The position numbers and the translations under genes were made by a program. The notes beneath the pieces were generated by a model, which worked only from the letters and a program-made list of their open reading frames with translations, was not told where the DNA came from and ran no database searches. Source: Manis javanica (Eukaryota; Chordata; Mammalia; Pholidota; Manidae). Taken from it: a stretch of DNA of 64,000 nt. Below are positions 24,701-34,900 of this stretch, one piece after another; position 1 is the stretch's first letter; the number at the start of each line of letters is the position of its first letter. The DNA lies in the NCBI RefSeq assembly GCF_040802235.1, contig NC_133157.1:36856501-36920500 (forward strand), in the 5' to 3' direction.

Positions 24701-27700
24701 CCTGTTCCTCTCACTACCATATATAATTTCCTGTGCATCCACAGAAATCCCCTTGGCTAATGTGGGGCCTCATCCTTCACAGAGGACCCCATGCCAGTCC
24801 CACCCCCGCACCAGTCCCACCCCTCCAGTTTACTCAGGTACTTGGCTTGCCTTTTCTCTCCCCTTCATCTTCAGCCTCTTCCCCTCTCAACTTTGACATA
24901 CTGATGTGTCTTTACTTAAAATGGCACAGTATAAAACAAAACATCCCTCCCTTCACCTTGTGAACCCCACCATTTATCACATTCTTCCCTCCATCATTCT
25001 CAAGCAGGTTATCAAAGAGATGTCTACACTGGTGCCCTCGAACTCTTCCTCACCACCTACTCACCTCTCAGTCTCTGGGATCTGGCTTCTGTCCTCATGG
25101 CTTGATGGTATAATGCTCACCACGCTACTAATGACCTCTGGATTGTCACATCCAAAGGGATGCTTTCTGCCTTTTATGCACTTGACCCAGAGGCTGCAAG
25201 TGACTATGCAGACCACACACCTCCTTGGGAAACTCTGCTTCTCTCTGGTATCCAAGGCACATTCTTTCTTTGTTCTCCCACTTGGTAACCCTCCCCCAGC
25301 TCCAGCTGCTCCAGCTGGGGTTTCTAATGCCCACTTGTGAGGGCTGATGTGTGGCTCTAGGTGTAGCCCTCTGCTGCCTTCTTACCTTGCACCCTCTTGC
25401 AGGAATCTTCATCCTCCCTGGTGGCTTCAACTGTGGGCCTCAGTCCATAATTCTCCAGGTTTTCTTTGTTAAAATCTCAAGAACAGGACTGTCCAAGGGA
25501 AACACAGTATGAGTCACATATGTAACTTAAAATTTTCTAGTAGTCATAGTACAAAGGCAAAGGTGACAGATGAAATTCATTTTAATAATTATTGTATTTA
25601 ACTGATTTATCCAAAATATTACCAGTTCAACATGTAATCAACACAAAATTGTTAGTAAAAAAAGAAAGGGGGCATTATGATTAGGATGTGTAATATGGGG
25701 GGGCACGGGGAGGGCTGTATAACACAGAAGACAAGTAGGGATTCTGCAGTATCTTACTATGCTGATGGACAGTGACTATAATGGGGTTTGTGGGGGGGAT
25801 TTGGTGAAGGGGGGAGCCTAGTAAATGTAATGTTCTTCATGTAATTGTAGATTAATGATACCAAAAAAAAATTGTTAGTAAGATATTCTGCATTCTCCTT
25901 TTCCTACTAAGTACCTGAAATCTGGTGCATACTTTACACTTAACAGCAGACTTCAATTTGGACTAGCCACATTTTGAGTACGTATTAGCTATATTGGTCA
26001 TCATATTAGATGACACAAATTTATGAACTCTGATTTCCAGCAGCCTGGACATCTAGTGGAACCTCAGAGACAACATGTCCAAATCAATGGGCTTTTCAAA
26101 GGAGGTGACATCTAAGTGTGGCCTTAGAGTATCAATTTTTCAATATCTAGTATCAGGTTCCCAGACAGAAGGGAACAGCATATGTAAAAGACAGAGGCAT
26201 GAGAAAGAGAGGCAGGCAGGTAGCTGTGGTTGTTTGGTTTGAGGCTGTCTGGCATAAGTAAACTGCCTAGATTCAAGTTCTGGCTTACGACATGCAGGTT
26301 GTATACTCTAGACAAAGCTATTCATCTTCTCTAAACCTTGGGTTGCTGATCTGGGAGAGTAAGAGTACCTAACACATAAATTGGGGGTATAAAGGTTAAA
26401 GGAGGTGATAGATAAAACTTGCTTCCCAGTGCCTGGCACATGTTGGTGCTCAATAAATGATTATTATTATTTAGTAGCAATACTACTGCTGAACACAGAG
26501 AACACTGGAGCAGGTATTATAAATGGTCTTAAATGATGGTCTATAGAGTCTGGACTTTATCCAAGAAATAGAGAGGAACCAGTGAGTGTCTGAACAAAAG
26601 TAGACACAATCAAATTTTTGTGTTGGAAAGGTCACTCTGGCTGCACGGAGGAGGCTGGGTAAGATCTGGGGAGAATGTAAGCAGAGATAATTAGATGTGG
26701 GAGAAGAGGAGTATAGGGCAAGGGGGAGCAGAAGCTCTTATTTGTGACATTCAGATTTCTGGCTCTGGCAGCCAGGATGTGGAATCAGATTTTCCAAGAG
26801 ATGGTGAGCTTTCTACATAGAGCCTGAGGTGCCTCTGGAAAACCCAGACTTCCAGTAGGTATTTGGAAGCAGAGATCTGGCTTTCAGGAGGTATGGGGAA
26901 TTTTAGTGCATCAAGCATATCTGCAGCCACAGACCTGGTTGGAAGACCCAGAAGAGTGGGGAGAGATGAGAAAAGGGCCAGGATGGAGCCCTGGGGCCAT
27001 CTGTATTATGAGGCAGATGAAGCGAGAAGAATGTGGGAACTGTAGATGGGGAAAGGCTGCTGAGGTAAGAGGGAAACCAGGAGGGCTGTCACGGAGGCCT
27101 TAGAGCAGGGAATTTTCAGAAGCACTGAGTGGTTCAGAGGGTCAAAGCCAACCAAGTCAAGTAAGCTAAATGTCTAAAGGGACTTCTGGGACTCTGGAGC
27201 CCTTGGAGAGAGCTTCCGCATCTGTGACGTGTGGAAGCAGAAGCCAGACTGAGGAGGGAGAGCAGGGGAAGGGATAAAGGAACCGGTCAGTGGGTCCTTT
27301 CCTGGAGCCTGAGTGACCCAGAGACAGGCAGCCAGGAGTCCCCCGCTAGATGGGAAGGCTGGGCTAAGGTGGGAAGGTTTACTTTTAGGAAGGACGAGAC
27401 CCGAGTCTGTGGGATCCAGTCAAGGGGAGGGTGAAAGATAGAGCAAGAGGGAGGCTCCTGCAGGGGAGAGAAAGGCTGGGTTCAGGAAGCAGAGAAGAGC
27501 TGAAGGGGAGGTAGACACAGATTCAGGTGGGTCCTCTTGGTGGGTGGGGGAGGGTGAGTGAGGGCCTAGTTTTAGGCTTCTAAACTCTTGTGAAGGGTGT
27601 TAAGGGGTAGGGGATGTCAGCTGAACCCAGCAGTGAGGGATTGGCAAAAGCCAGAAATTCAGGAAGGATGCCTGAAGGCAATGGGAATGTTGCTGGAGGC

Positions 27701-30183
27701 AGGAGAGGCAGAACCCATAGGGCTGATGGGGGATGTTGGCAAAGTCCCAGCAGAGTTGGGTTTGAAGTTCAGTGATCGCCTGAAGAAACTTCCTGCAGGC
27801 TGGGCCGGTGTGAGATGCTCTGAAGGGTTCCATCCACACCAGCCACACCCTCTTCAAAGCCCTGCCCCCTCCTCTGAGTTTCAGGTGGGCTTGGGGTCCA
27901 GGGGCCTGTATGTGTCTGTAAGAGCTCCCGAGTGGTTGCCCCATTCCAGCTGCTTTTACAACCACCTTCCCTCTCCCACTCTCTCGCTGGTCAGGTCTTA
28001 GAGGCCTGGACCGGGGGCAAGAGCAGGGAGGTCAAAAGGAGGGAAGTTTCTGGAGGAAGTGGGTACGGCAGAGGGTCTCCAAGGGCGATGTAGGGAGGTC
28101 CAGGGCTCAGGGTGGGCTCTGAGCCCTTCTCTGCAGGAGGGGCTTTGGGCAGGCTGTCCCCTCAGAGGCCCTCCCTCGCAGGTGTTTGGTCTTGGTGCTG
28201 TGGCCCACATGGTGGTGGGAGATAGATTTGGGAGCTACCTCGGTGTCAACCTGGGCTTTGGCTTTGGAGTCACCATGGGAGTGCACGTGGCTGGGAACGT
28301 CTCTGGTGAGTGAGCCCAGGCCCAGCCCGAGGCCCTGTGTCCCCTGCAGGCTCTTCCTGCCCACCTCCAGCCAGCCCCTCCTCCAGCTCATCCTGCACCT
28401 CACCCTTCCTGGCCCTCGGGAGGGAAAACCCACCATTTTTATCAGTTGGGTGAACTTAGGCAAGCTTGTAAACTTCTCCACCCTTCACTTAATTCCTTAA
28501 TGGTGGAATGGAGATGGTGGCCCCTGCCTCATGGGGTCCTTTGTGAGGATTAAATGGGTGAACGCACTCCACACATGTCACGATAATTTTTGTTGTTGCT
28601 TTCAATATTACTTATTATTGCTGTTTGTTTCTGCTTTCACTGTCCCTACACACTTGCTCTTCCCCACAGGAGCCCACATGAATGCGGCCTTGACCTTCAC
28701 CAACTGTGCACTAGGCCGCATGGCCTGGAAGAAGTTTCCTGTGTACGTACTGGGTCAGTTCCTGGGTTCCTTCCTGGCTGCTGCCACCATCTACTGCCTC
28801 TTTTACCGTGAGTGTCCTGCCCTGGGTTTTCTGTCTCTGCTCTCAGCCTCCTCCTCTGGAACATGGGCAGATCTGACCTCAGTGTCCTGGCCTGGGAAAA
28901 TTCCTGGGAAAGAAAAGTCTTGGAGGTGCTCCCTGTCCCTGTACCCTCTGCCCTGATTTCTGGGACTCCAGTGGGTTTAGCTGGGGGCAGGTTCACACTC
29001 AGTCTGTGTCTCCACAGCAGCCATTATCGACTACTCAGGCGGACATCTGACAGTGACCGGTCCTACAGCCACTGCTAACATTTTTGCCACCTATCTTCCT
29101 GACCACATGACGCTGTGGAGGGGCTTCCTGGATGAGGTCAGTGGTCTAGGGTAGGGCCCCGCCTCAAGCCTTCCCCACTCAGGAAGGGCCTCAGCAGGCA
29201 GCCCCTCATGATAGAGAGGACAAGAACTCTGGATGAGAACTGTAGCAAGACATGTCTCTGCTTGTGGGTCTGGCCTGAGGGCCCCGATTGTACCTGCCAT
29301 GGTATCTGTTCCCCAGGTGTTAGTGACGGGGATGCTCCAGCTGTGTCTCTTTGCTATCACGGACAAGGGGAACAACCCAGCACTGCAAGGGACACAGGCA
29401 CTGGTGATTGGCATCCTCATCCTCATAATTGGAGTGTCCCTGGGCATGAACACAGGATATGCCATCAACCCATCTCGGGACCTGCCTCCCCGCTTCTTCA
29501 CCTTCATCGCTGGCTGGGGTGTACAGGTCTTCAGGTACTGTCCTGCCCATTCCTGTGAGTTTTCTGCGGCTCGCGGGCATGCAGAAGGGTTGGGGGTGGT
29601 GTGAGGAACAGCACAGGAGAGTCCTGAAAGGCTCCCAGGTGGCTTGGGGAGGCAGGAGTGGGTCCCAACTTTCCCCAGATTAACACTGATGCAGATCCTG
29701 CCGCGGACTGAATGTCACTCCTGTCCCAGAACACCCCCAGTCCCTGAACCAAGCTGAAGCTGACCAGGGGCCCAGGCCAGGGGTAACTCCTGGGGTCTCT
29801 CCTCTACTCTCAGGCTCTACTCCCCGTCTTGTCCCGAGGTGGGTGCAGGTGCCATCCTGGGCATCAGCCCCCTCAGCAGGCCTCTGCCTCTTGCCTGCAG
29901 GGCCAGGGACTGGTGGTGGGTGCCAGTGGTGGCGCCGCCCCTTGGTGCCTACCTAGGTGGCATCATCTACTTGGTCTTCATTGGCTCCAGCATGCCACAG
30001 GAGGCCCACGTATTGGAGAACCCAATGGTATATGAAGACAACCAAATGCCTGTGTTGCCCAAGACCATGGCTCTCCCACCCGAGACCTCTTCCAGCTCTC
30101 CTGTCTCCGTGTCCTCTCACAGCAAACCTTCAGTCCAGTCTGTCCCACCCTTAAGTGATTCCATCTGCTTAGAGCACTTCTAA
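21620..30183 (+). CDS. AQP7: Aquaporin-7 (aquaglyceroporin), spliced gene
   Basis: Plasma-membrane channel for glycerol and water. In mammals it releases glycerol from adipocytes and also acts in kidney proximal tubule and testis (family knowledge). The CDS joins 21620-21718, 28182-28305, 28670-28807, 29018-29136, 29317-29534 and 29901-30183: 981 nt, about 326 residues, all junctions GT/AG and in phase. First pore motif is NAA (residues 79-81) and second is NPS (211-213), the AQP7-specific variants of NPA. The selectivity filter Phe59, Gly207, Tyr208, Arg214 and the Asp of NPSRD are aquaglyceroporin-type. The ATG at 21620 has a good context (A at -3, G at +4) and corresponds to the rodent start. 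The human protein has about 15 more residues encoded upstream, which I did not find. No stop or frameshift is present, so the gene looks functional. It faces NFX1 tail to tail. Confidence 0.95.
22551..22606. repeat. Interrupted TG microsatellite in AQP7 intron
   Basis: A TG-rich tract with several interruptions (tgtgtgtatgtgtgcctgg and similar words). Confidence 0.85.
22660..22760 (+). repeat. MIR SINE, forward
   Basis: 'cctgggttcttatcctggtcctacccctgagtcaccagctagtcttgggcaggtctctc' is the MIR head and core in the first AQP7 intron. A further scrap continues near 22800-22850 ('ttgagaactttagcttccttgttggtaaatgtg'). Confidence 0.65.
23210..23400 (-). repeat. MIR SINE, reverse
   Basis: 'cacaccaggtgctacgatgctaaatcactta', 'cctgtgagggaggttctagtattatcctcatttcacagatggggaaactgaggc', then 'ttaagtcacttgcccaaggttac'. 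A clear reverse MIR. Confidence 0.85.
23560..23660 (+). repeat. MIR SINE fragment, forward
   Basis: 'gaccttggtttccccatctgtaggtggg' followed by 'gctgtgaggaatgaag' is the 3' half of a forward MIR. Confidence 0.6.
24640..25480 (+). repeat. L2 LINE fragment, forward
   Basis: This is an internal L2 segment, recognised by 'cattctcaagcaggttatcaaagagatgtc', 'ctcaccacgctactaatgacctctggattgtcacatcc' and the Leu-Gly-Lys-Leu frame around 25210-25250. Reading frames of 130 and 144 codons here are relics of L2 ORF2 without intact domains. Confidence 0.65.
25490..26010 (+). mobile_element. hAT-type DNA transposon fossil, split by L1
   Basis: An old non-autonomous hAT element starts 'ggactgtccaagggaaacacagtatgagtcacatatg' and ends near 'ttggactagccacattttgagtacgtattagct'. 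Its body is interrupted at 25659-25867 by a short L1 insertion, so the L1 is younger. Confidence 0.65.
25659..25867 (+). mobile_element. 5'-truncated L1 3' end, TSD-flanked
   Basis: The L1 3' UTR ('gatggacagtgactataatggggtttg', then 'gtagattaatgataccaaaaaaaaa') is flanked by a 14-bp direct repeat AAAATTGTTAGTAA at 25645-25658 and 25868-25881. It was inserted into the hAT fossil. Confidence 0.9.
26040..26225 (-). repeat. L2 LINE fragment, reverse (first part)
   Basis: 'ctcagagacaacatgtcc...gaggtgacatctaagtgtggccttagag' and 'cagacagaagggaacagcatatgtaaaagacagaggcatgag' are the reverse L2 3' region. The same L2 resumes after the MIR at 26230-26475. Confidence 0.7.
26230..26475 (+). repeat. MIR SINE, forward, inside an L2
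   Basis: A near-complete MIR: 'ctgcctagattcaagttctggcttacg', 'ctattcatcttctctaaaccttgggttgctgatctgg', and 'cagtgcctggcacatgttggtgctcaataaatgattattatt'. Confidence 0.85.
26500..27530 (-). repeat. L2 LINE fragment, reverse (second part)
   Basis: The long reverse L2 text includes 'gtctggactttatccaagaaatagag', 'gtcactctggctgcacggaggaggctggg', 'gggccaggatggagccctggggcc' and 'ggtcaaagccaaccaagtcaagtaagc'. With 26040-26225 it makes one old L2 of roughly 1.2 kb, interrupted by a MIR. Confidence 0.75.
27531..28181. other. Unassigned end of AQP7 first intron
   Basis: Unique-looking GC-rich sequence leading to the acceptor at 28181. Frames of 134 and 121 codons on opposite strands are overlapping and featureless. 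Confidence 0.45.
28182..28305 (+). CDS. AQP7: AQP7 exon: helices 1-2 into NAA loop
   Basis: The 124-nt exon starts after a 'cctccctcgcag' acceptor and opens with Val-Phe-Gly-Leu-Gly. It carries the conserved 'YLGVNLGFGFGVTMGVHVAG' segment with the filter Phe (residue 59). Donor GTGAGT splits the Gly codon just before the NAA loop. Confidence 0.95.
28430..28570 (+). repeat. MIR SINE, forward
   Basis: In the 364-bp AQP7 intron: 'gttgggtgaacttaggcaagcttgtaaacttctcc', then 'cctgcctcatggggtcctttgtgaggattaaatgggtgaac'. Confidence 0.8.
28670..28807 (+). CDS. AQP7: AQP7 exon: NAA loop and helix 3
   Basis: The 138-nt exon begins by completing Gly, then Ala-His-Met-Asn-Ala-Ala: the first pore half-helix with NAA in place of canonical NPA, as in other AQP7 proteins. 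It continues through 'KFPVYVLGQFLGSFLAAATIY' (helix 3). Donor GTGAGT splits a codon that becomes Pro after splicing, where human has Thr. Confidence 0.95.
29018..29136 (+). CDS. AQP7: AQP7 exon: extracellular loop C
   Basis: The 119-nt exon encodes the large extracellular loop with 'FATYLPDHMTLWRGFLDE', highly conserved in aquaglyceroporins. Acceptor is 'tgtctccacag'. Donor is GTCAGT, slightly off consensus. A CAG repeat at the acceptor ('cagcag') allows a NAGNAG-type alternative one codon shorter. Confidence 0.93.
29317..29534 (+). CDS. AQP7: AQP7 exon: helices 4-5 and NPS loop
   Basis: The 218-nt exon encodes helix 4 ('TGMLQLCLFAIT'), helix 5 ('ALVIGILILIIGVSLGMN') and the second pore half-helix 'TGYAINPSRDLPPR', with the filter Gly207/Tyr208/Arg214 and the aquaglyceroporin Asp215. 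Donor GTACTG follows a split codon. Confidence 0.95.
29901..30183 (+). CDS. AQP7: AQP7 last exon: helix 6 and cytoplasmic tail
   Basis: It starts after 'tcttgcctgcag' and encodes 'DWWWVPVVAPPLGAYLGG' and helix 6. A cytoplasmic tail of about 60 residues follows, rich in Pro and Ser, that ends Glu-His-Phe and then TAA (30181-30183), the same terminal residues as the human protein. The tail is the least conserved part of the family. Confidence 0.95.
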
Positions 30184-30211
30184 GTAAGATCTGTGACTCC
30201 ATCCCCACCCC

Positions 30212-30217
30212 AATAAA
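30212..30217 (+). terminator. AQP7: AQP7 polyadenylation signal
   Basis: A perfect AATAAA lies 28 nt after the stop codon. Cleavage is expected around 30230, with a G/T-rich downstream element at about 30255-30280. The predicted 3' UTR is very short, about 50 nt. Confidence 0.85.
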
Positions 30218-30230
30218 GAAAGCCTTGTCC

Positions 30231-31439
30231 CACAGTGGCACCCCTACTTCCTGGGTGCATCTTGTGGTTGGGCTTCCCTCCTGGATTTTTCAGAAACACC
30301 AGGGTTATGCTGCAGCCAAGGTGGGAGCAGAGTTTAGAGGCTTCTGGCTCCTTCCAGTCCTGGGAGCTGGGGCATCCCTGGGGGAGAATGGGGAAGGGCT
30401 GACCTGTGGCCTCAGTAGGAATAGGATGAGATTGAAGGATGTCGGACTTTAAATCATGGGATAGGGAGGGGATGGTTTTGGGGAAAGGACAACAGTTAGC
30501 TGGTGGGGGTCAGCCTTGGGGATACCTTGAGCTGCCCTCCTGGATTAGGACTCTAGACTTTCTCTCAGTTCTGGCCAATCCTTGGACCAAACAAGGCCTC
30601 AATGTGTAGATCAGTTTCTCAACCTTTTTTTCATTATTGCCTCCCTCAGGAGACTTTTAGACCTTTTTTTCTTAATCACATGATATTTTAATACCACAGA
30701 TATACTGTATATCTGTTTATGGATTGTATGTATATCTATACTTTATTAAAAAAAAGAGTAAGATGTTTTTCATCTCCCCCTTTCAAGAATCAAATTTCTT
30801 TTCCTTGGGGCCAAAATCATCCCCCAACCTTGAAAATGCCTGGTATAGATTGAAAGTAGGTAAGGGGTTGGCCTCCTATTCCTTCTTCCTGGTGCCAGAG
30901 CACCTCCCACATTTAGGAATTCCAGACTTAGAAGAAACATGCAGAGTGGGAAATCCTTACAAAAAGTGCAGAGACAGGAAACAGCCTCATGGGGGGAAGG
31001 CACAGAGGGTGGGTGGAGGTGGGGCAGCCAGGATCCACTAACTGGGGCCAGGCAGGAATCATCCTGCTTTCTGGGTCTCAGAAGGCAGCGTTGCCCATGG
31101 ATCCAATCGCTGCTTCTGTGGTCAGCCTATCAACAATTACTGGAGATGACACAGTGGCTGAGCCTTTGAGGAGTGTTTAAAGGGCACAGGTGATTATGAT
31201 GAAAGAGCTCAGTGGTGGAGAGGGGTCTGCATGGAGACTGTGGGGCTCAGAGGGGGCTTAGAGCCCAGCCTCAGGCCCTGGGACAGCTTCCCACAGGAGA
31301 AGACAGAGCAGAGTCGGGGGTGAGGGTGTCCTCTCTGCGGCTGGCTGCTGTACCTTACTGCATGAGGAAGACAGGCTTTCTTTTGGAGGTAGGGACAGGG
31401 TGAGATTTAGATTTAGAAAGCCCATCTGAGCCACAGGGT
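30231..31439. other. Unassigned AQP7-NFX1 intergenic sequence
   Basis: No gene. A block at about 30612-30740 ('gatcagtttctcaaccttttttt...ctccctcaggagacttttagacc') resembles the end of an old DNA transposon but is not assigned to a family. Confidence 0.4.
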
Positions 31440-31760
31440 GCAGGGTACTGGGAAGGGGGATAGTGGAGCCTGCATGGGAGTGTGGTGAGAGGCAAAAATC
31501 CAGGATGAAGAGCAGGGCATCTAAAAGGAGGAGAGGAAGGATTCACTCAGTTCCCAGGAGGTAAAATCTGTAGGAGCTCAGATTGGATAAAGGAGTAGGG
31601 GAGGACCCAGCAGGAGTCAGGGCTGACTTCGAGTTTCCAGCTTGGGCTGGGGCATCACAGATGTACCCCCATGAAAGTGGAGCACGGATAGTAACTGGTT
31701 TGGAGAGGAGGATGATATCACAGTGTGGAAATGTTGAGTTTGAGTTGCGTATGGAACTTG
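31440..31760 (-). repeat. L2 LINE fragment, reverse
   Basis: 'ccaggaggtaaaatctgtaggagctcag', 'gtcagggctgacttcgagtttccagcttggg' and 'tggaaatgttgagtttgagttgcgtatgg' follow the reverse L2 internal order. Confidence 0.6.
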
Positions 31761-31769
31761 GGGGCAAGA

Positions 31770-31945
31770 GGTGTATAGTATTGGGCAAATTAACAACATC
31801 TCTGGGCCCTGGTTTTCTCATTTATAAAATGGGTCTAAAAGTATTACCTACAGTTTGTGTTGCTGTGAATATTTAATGAAATAAAACATGTGTACTGCTA
31901 AGAATAGTGCTTGGCATGGAGTAAACGCTCAATAAACAATACTGC
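31770..31945 (+). repeat. MIR SINE, forward
   Basis: 'tattgggcaaattaacaacatctctgggccctggttttctcatttataaaatggg' leads to 'gaatagtgcttggcatggagtaaacgctcaataaac'. Confidence 0.85.
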
Positions 31946-32154
31946 CTTTCATGTGGTCTGGCACTCAGAGAGAACTGAAGACAGACTGGGGAAGTCACAG
32001 CTGTGTGGAGTGTGGATATAACAGGGGCCAAAGGATGATGCAAAGGGATCAGTGAGCAGGGTCATCGGTGCACAGCTGGGAGGTGGCTGGGAAGTGTGGA
32101 GTGAGCACCCCCAAAATTTTGGCTAAGGACGGTTGCCAGGTGGGTGGTCAGGGG

Positions 32155-32600
32155 GTACTGGAAACAACTCAAAAGTCCATCAACAGGGGATACTTACACT
32201 GCAGTGCAGTCACCTACAACAGTATATGATCCATCAGGGTGAACTAAGGCACCACAGTGACCTGCAACAACACAGAAAAGGGTGGAGGCATAAAAAGCTG
32301 TGGAGTAGACTGTATATAGCATGAGAGCAGTTACACTGTTGGAAAACAAGCAAAATGTAATATAGTCTTTGTGCATCCATATATGATAAAATTAACTGAA
32401 AAGAAAAAAGAAGGGATGCTTTCTCCAGGGACATAGGGATGGGAGATTAGATGGGGATAAGCATGGGGGTAGTGCAAGCAGTTAACACTTTTCTAATTGT
32501 TGTGTGTGGGGAGGATGTATGGGTTTGTTACACGAGTGTTTTATAACATAATTTTCAGTATGAGTTTGTTGGTAGGTATCACACATTTTAAAAGATGGAG
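32155..32600 (+). repeat. Old L1 3'-region fragment
   Basis: 'ctggaaacaactcaaaagtccatcaacaggggatac' is the conserved end of L1 ORF2. It is followed by a decayed 3' UTR with 'gtagactgtatatagcatgagagc' and 'ttttataacataattttcag'. Frames are broken. Confidence 0.65.
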
Positions 32601-33189
32601 AAGAAATGGCTATGGCATGAGAACAGGTAGTGGGAAGAATGATGGGTAGGGCCCTGCTGAGATTACAGGGGGTCCAGGGAGGGAGGGGGCAAGATGTGAA
32701 TGTGTCTGACACCCCAGGGTGGGAGGAGCTGAGCTAGGGGGAGCAGACACCTGGGAGTGACCAAAGGCCCACAGCTGGAAGTCCCAGCCAGCTGCCTCCA
32801 CCTGTGACCCTGGACAAACCTCTTTCCTTCTCTCAGCCTCAGTGGCCCTGTGGACATGAAGAGGGTGGTCTTTTTCATTCCCAGCATTCCAGAGAAGCAT
32901 GACCCTGAGGCCTTAGTCAAAGGTGGGAGGTGCCCTAGGGTTCTGGTCCCTCCCCTCCTCTGACCCTCAACCATGTCAGCTTTCTGGCATCCTCATGTCC
33001 CTGGGAGCTAGCCTTAGAGGCAGGGCAGCCAGTGAGTCAGTCCAGATCCCCTGCCTGTTGTCACCGCTCCACCACAGACCCTCACTAGGCCCTTTGCCCA
33101 TAACATCCTGCAGATTCTGATCCCAATGTCAGGCTCAGATCAGGCTCTGTGACCCATCACAGAGCATTTCTGTGCACAGAACACAGACC
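32601..33189. other. Unassigned intergenic sequence
   Basis: Contains a possible MIR scrap (about 32790-32870: 'gtgaccctggacaaacctctttccttctctcagcctcagtgg'); otherwise nothing recognised. Confidence 0.45.
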
Positions 33190-33530
33190 CCTTTCATTTT
33201 CCCAGTGGACATTGGTTGAAAGCCTATAAGATGCCAGACACCATTCTAGCATCAAGAACACAGGCACAAAGAAGATAAACAAAAGTCCTTGTCTTCATGG
33301 AGCTGACATTTTGTATAAAACGTGTAATACATACTGAGGAGGAAAAGCAGGAAAGGGGAATTGGAAGTATGTGAAAGTGTGAAGACTAGAGGCTTCACTG
33401 AGCTGACTTTGAGTAAAAATCTCATGAGGGTAAGGTAAGTCAACTATGTGGACACCTGGGGGAAGAGCATGCCAGGCTGAGGGTACAGCCAGTGCAAAGG
33501 CCCTGAGGTAGGAGAATGGAGATACCTTTG
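33190..33530 (-). repeat. L2 LINE 3' end, reverse
   Basis: 'ttgaaagcctataagatgccagacaccattctagcatcaagaacac', 'gtccttgtcttcatggagctgacattttgt', and 'ggaagagcatgccaggctgagggtacagccagtgcaaaggccctgagg' are in canonical reverse L2 order. Confidence 0.9.
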
Positions 33531-34374
33531 CTGGAATGGAAAGAGGGAGGAGGTGTGGAAGATGAAGTTAGAGAAGTAAAGCGGGTAGGGTGAACTGAGG
33601 CTAGGCCCAGGGGAGAGGTGAGCCCAGTGCTTGGGGCAGAGATGGAGATGTCTGGAGGAGAGTGGCAGGTCCCACTGCAGGAAGGAAGAAAGGAGACAGG
33701 TTGGGGTGGGGCAGGCATCACTGGGCCTCGTCTAGTCTATGCTGTCACACACACACATGCGCACGCATGTTCCCTCCTCTGGTAACCACTCCCCGGCTGG
33801 ACCCAGGAGACAATTCGCGAGGCTCCAGGAGCCAGGCTAGGACGTGGGCCATGAGAGCCCTGGCTCTTCTTCCATTTTCCCAGTCCCAAGCCCAGCGTGG
33901 ACCAGATAGGACCTTGCTCCCCTCTGGGCCTCAGTTTCCCTATCTGTATGATAAGGTTTGCATCTATTGGCATCTGGGGAGCCCCCAGCTCTGACTTTTT
34001 CTGGCATTTTGAAAGTCATAACCCCACTTTCTGCTCTACCATACCCCTTGCCCCAGCTGAGGCTGCAGCTGAGATGGGGACATGGTTGGGGCAGGAATGA
34101 CACCAACTGCAGGCCAGGCCCCTCCAGGGCTTTGCAGATAAAGGTTTGGTCCTTGGCCTCATGGGCCTGGCTTTGGGAAGAGCCCCTTACTACTTGTCTC
34201 CTACCTCAGATGGGGTCCTGCTGCCCAGGGAGACGTGAGAGCAGCCATCTTGGGCCAGGCTCAGGTGCTGACACCCTCAGTGGGAGGAGCCATGCAGTCT
34301 GACTTTAGCACCACACCCACCTCTTGGCCCTAAAGTGGGAATAGGCGTGACCCCAGTCCTCCTGTGTGCTGCAG
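33531..34374. other. Unassigned intergenic sequence
   Basis: A MIR scrap near 33915-33960 ('gggcctcagtttccctatctgtatgataagg') is the only recognisable item. Confidence 0.45.
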
Positions 34375-34555
34375 AGCCCATGAGAGCACAGACCATAAGG
34401 CCAGCCTGCTGCAATCCAAATTCCAGCTCCACCACTCACTAGCTGTGTGACCTTAGGTAAGACAGGGTTATAATAGCCCCCACTCACAGTGTTGTTGGGA
34501 TGATGAAATGAACTGTGCCTGGCACATGGGAGTGTAGTGTGCTTGCTGTTATCTG
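34375..34555 (+). repeat. MIR SINE, forward
   Basis: 'ccaaattccagctccaccactcactagctgtgtgaccttaggtaag' then 'cactcacagtgttgttgggatgatgaaatg' and 'actgtgcctggcacatggg'. Confidence 0.88.
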
Positions 34556-34819
34556 TGCCCTCTCATGGTCCTCTGACCATCATGCACCACTATGCCCGGG
34601 AGACTGGCTCAGTAAGGGTTGGAGAGCAGACAGTCCTTACTCACAAAACCTTGGCTAGTTTTTGTTCGGTTTTTAAATTGTGAAATATATTCTGTAAATG
34701 TATGTATAAAATATACAGGTACAGTTAAAATAACAACACTCAAAAAAACAAAACAAACTCCCAAATGAACAAAAATCCCCAAATACTCAAGTGCCCCCCA
34801 CTGAGTTTTGGCACATTAT

Positions 34820-34900
34820 TGAACATCACTGGGCCTCAGTTTCCTCATCTGTAAAATGAGGTAATGAGGCTCAGAGGAGTGAGGTGCTTCAGGTTTGTTT
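34820..34900 (+). repeat. MIR SINE fragment, forward
   Basis: 'tgggcctcagtttcctcatctgtaaaatgaggtaatgagg' is a MIR core. A short A/C-rich stretch (about 34738-34790) precedes it. Confidence 0.7.

Noticed and set aside
29817-29900. Possible extra AQP7 exon between 29534 and 29901
   Set aside because: The acceptor-like 'ctactctcag' at 29817 would introduce residues absent from the family and no in-phase donor joins to Trp-Trp-Trp. The 29901 start gives the conserved sequence directly.
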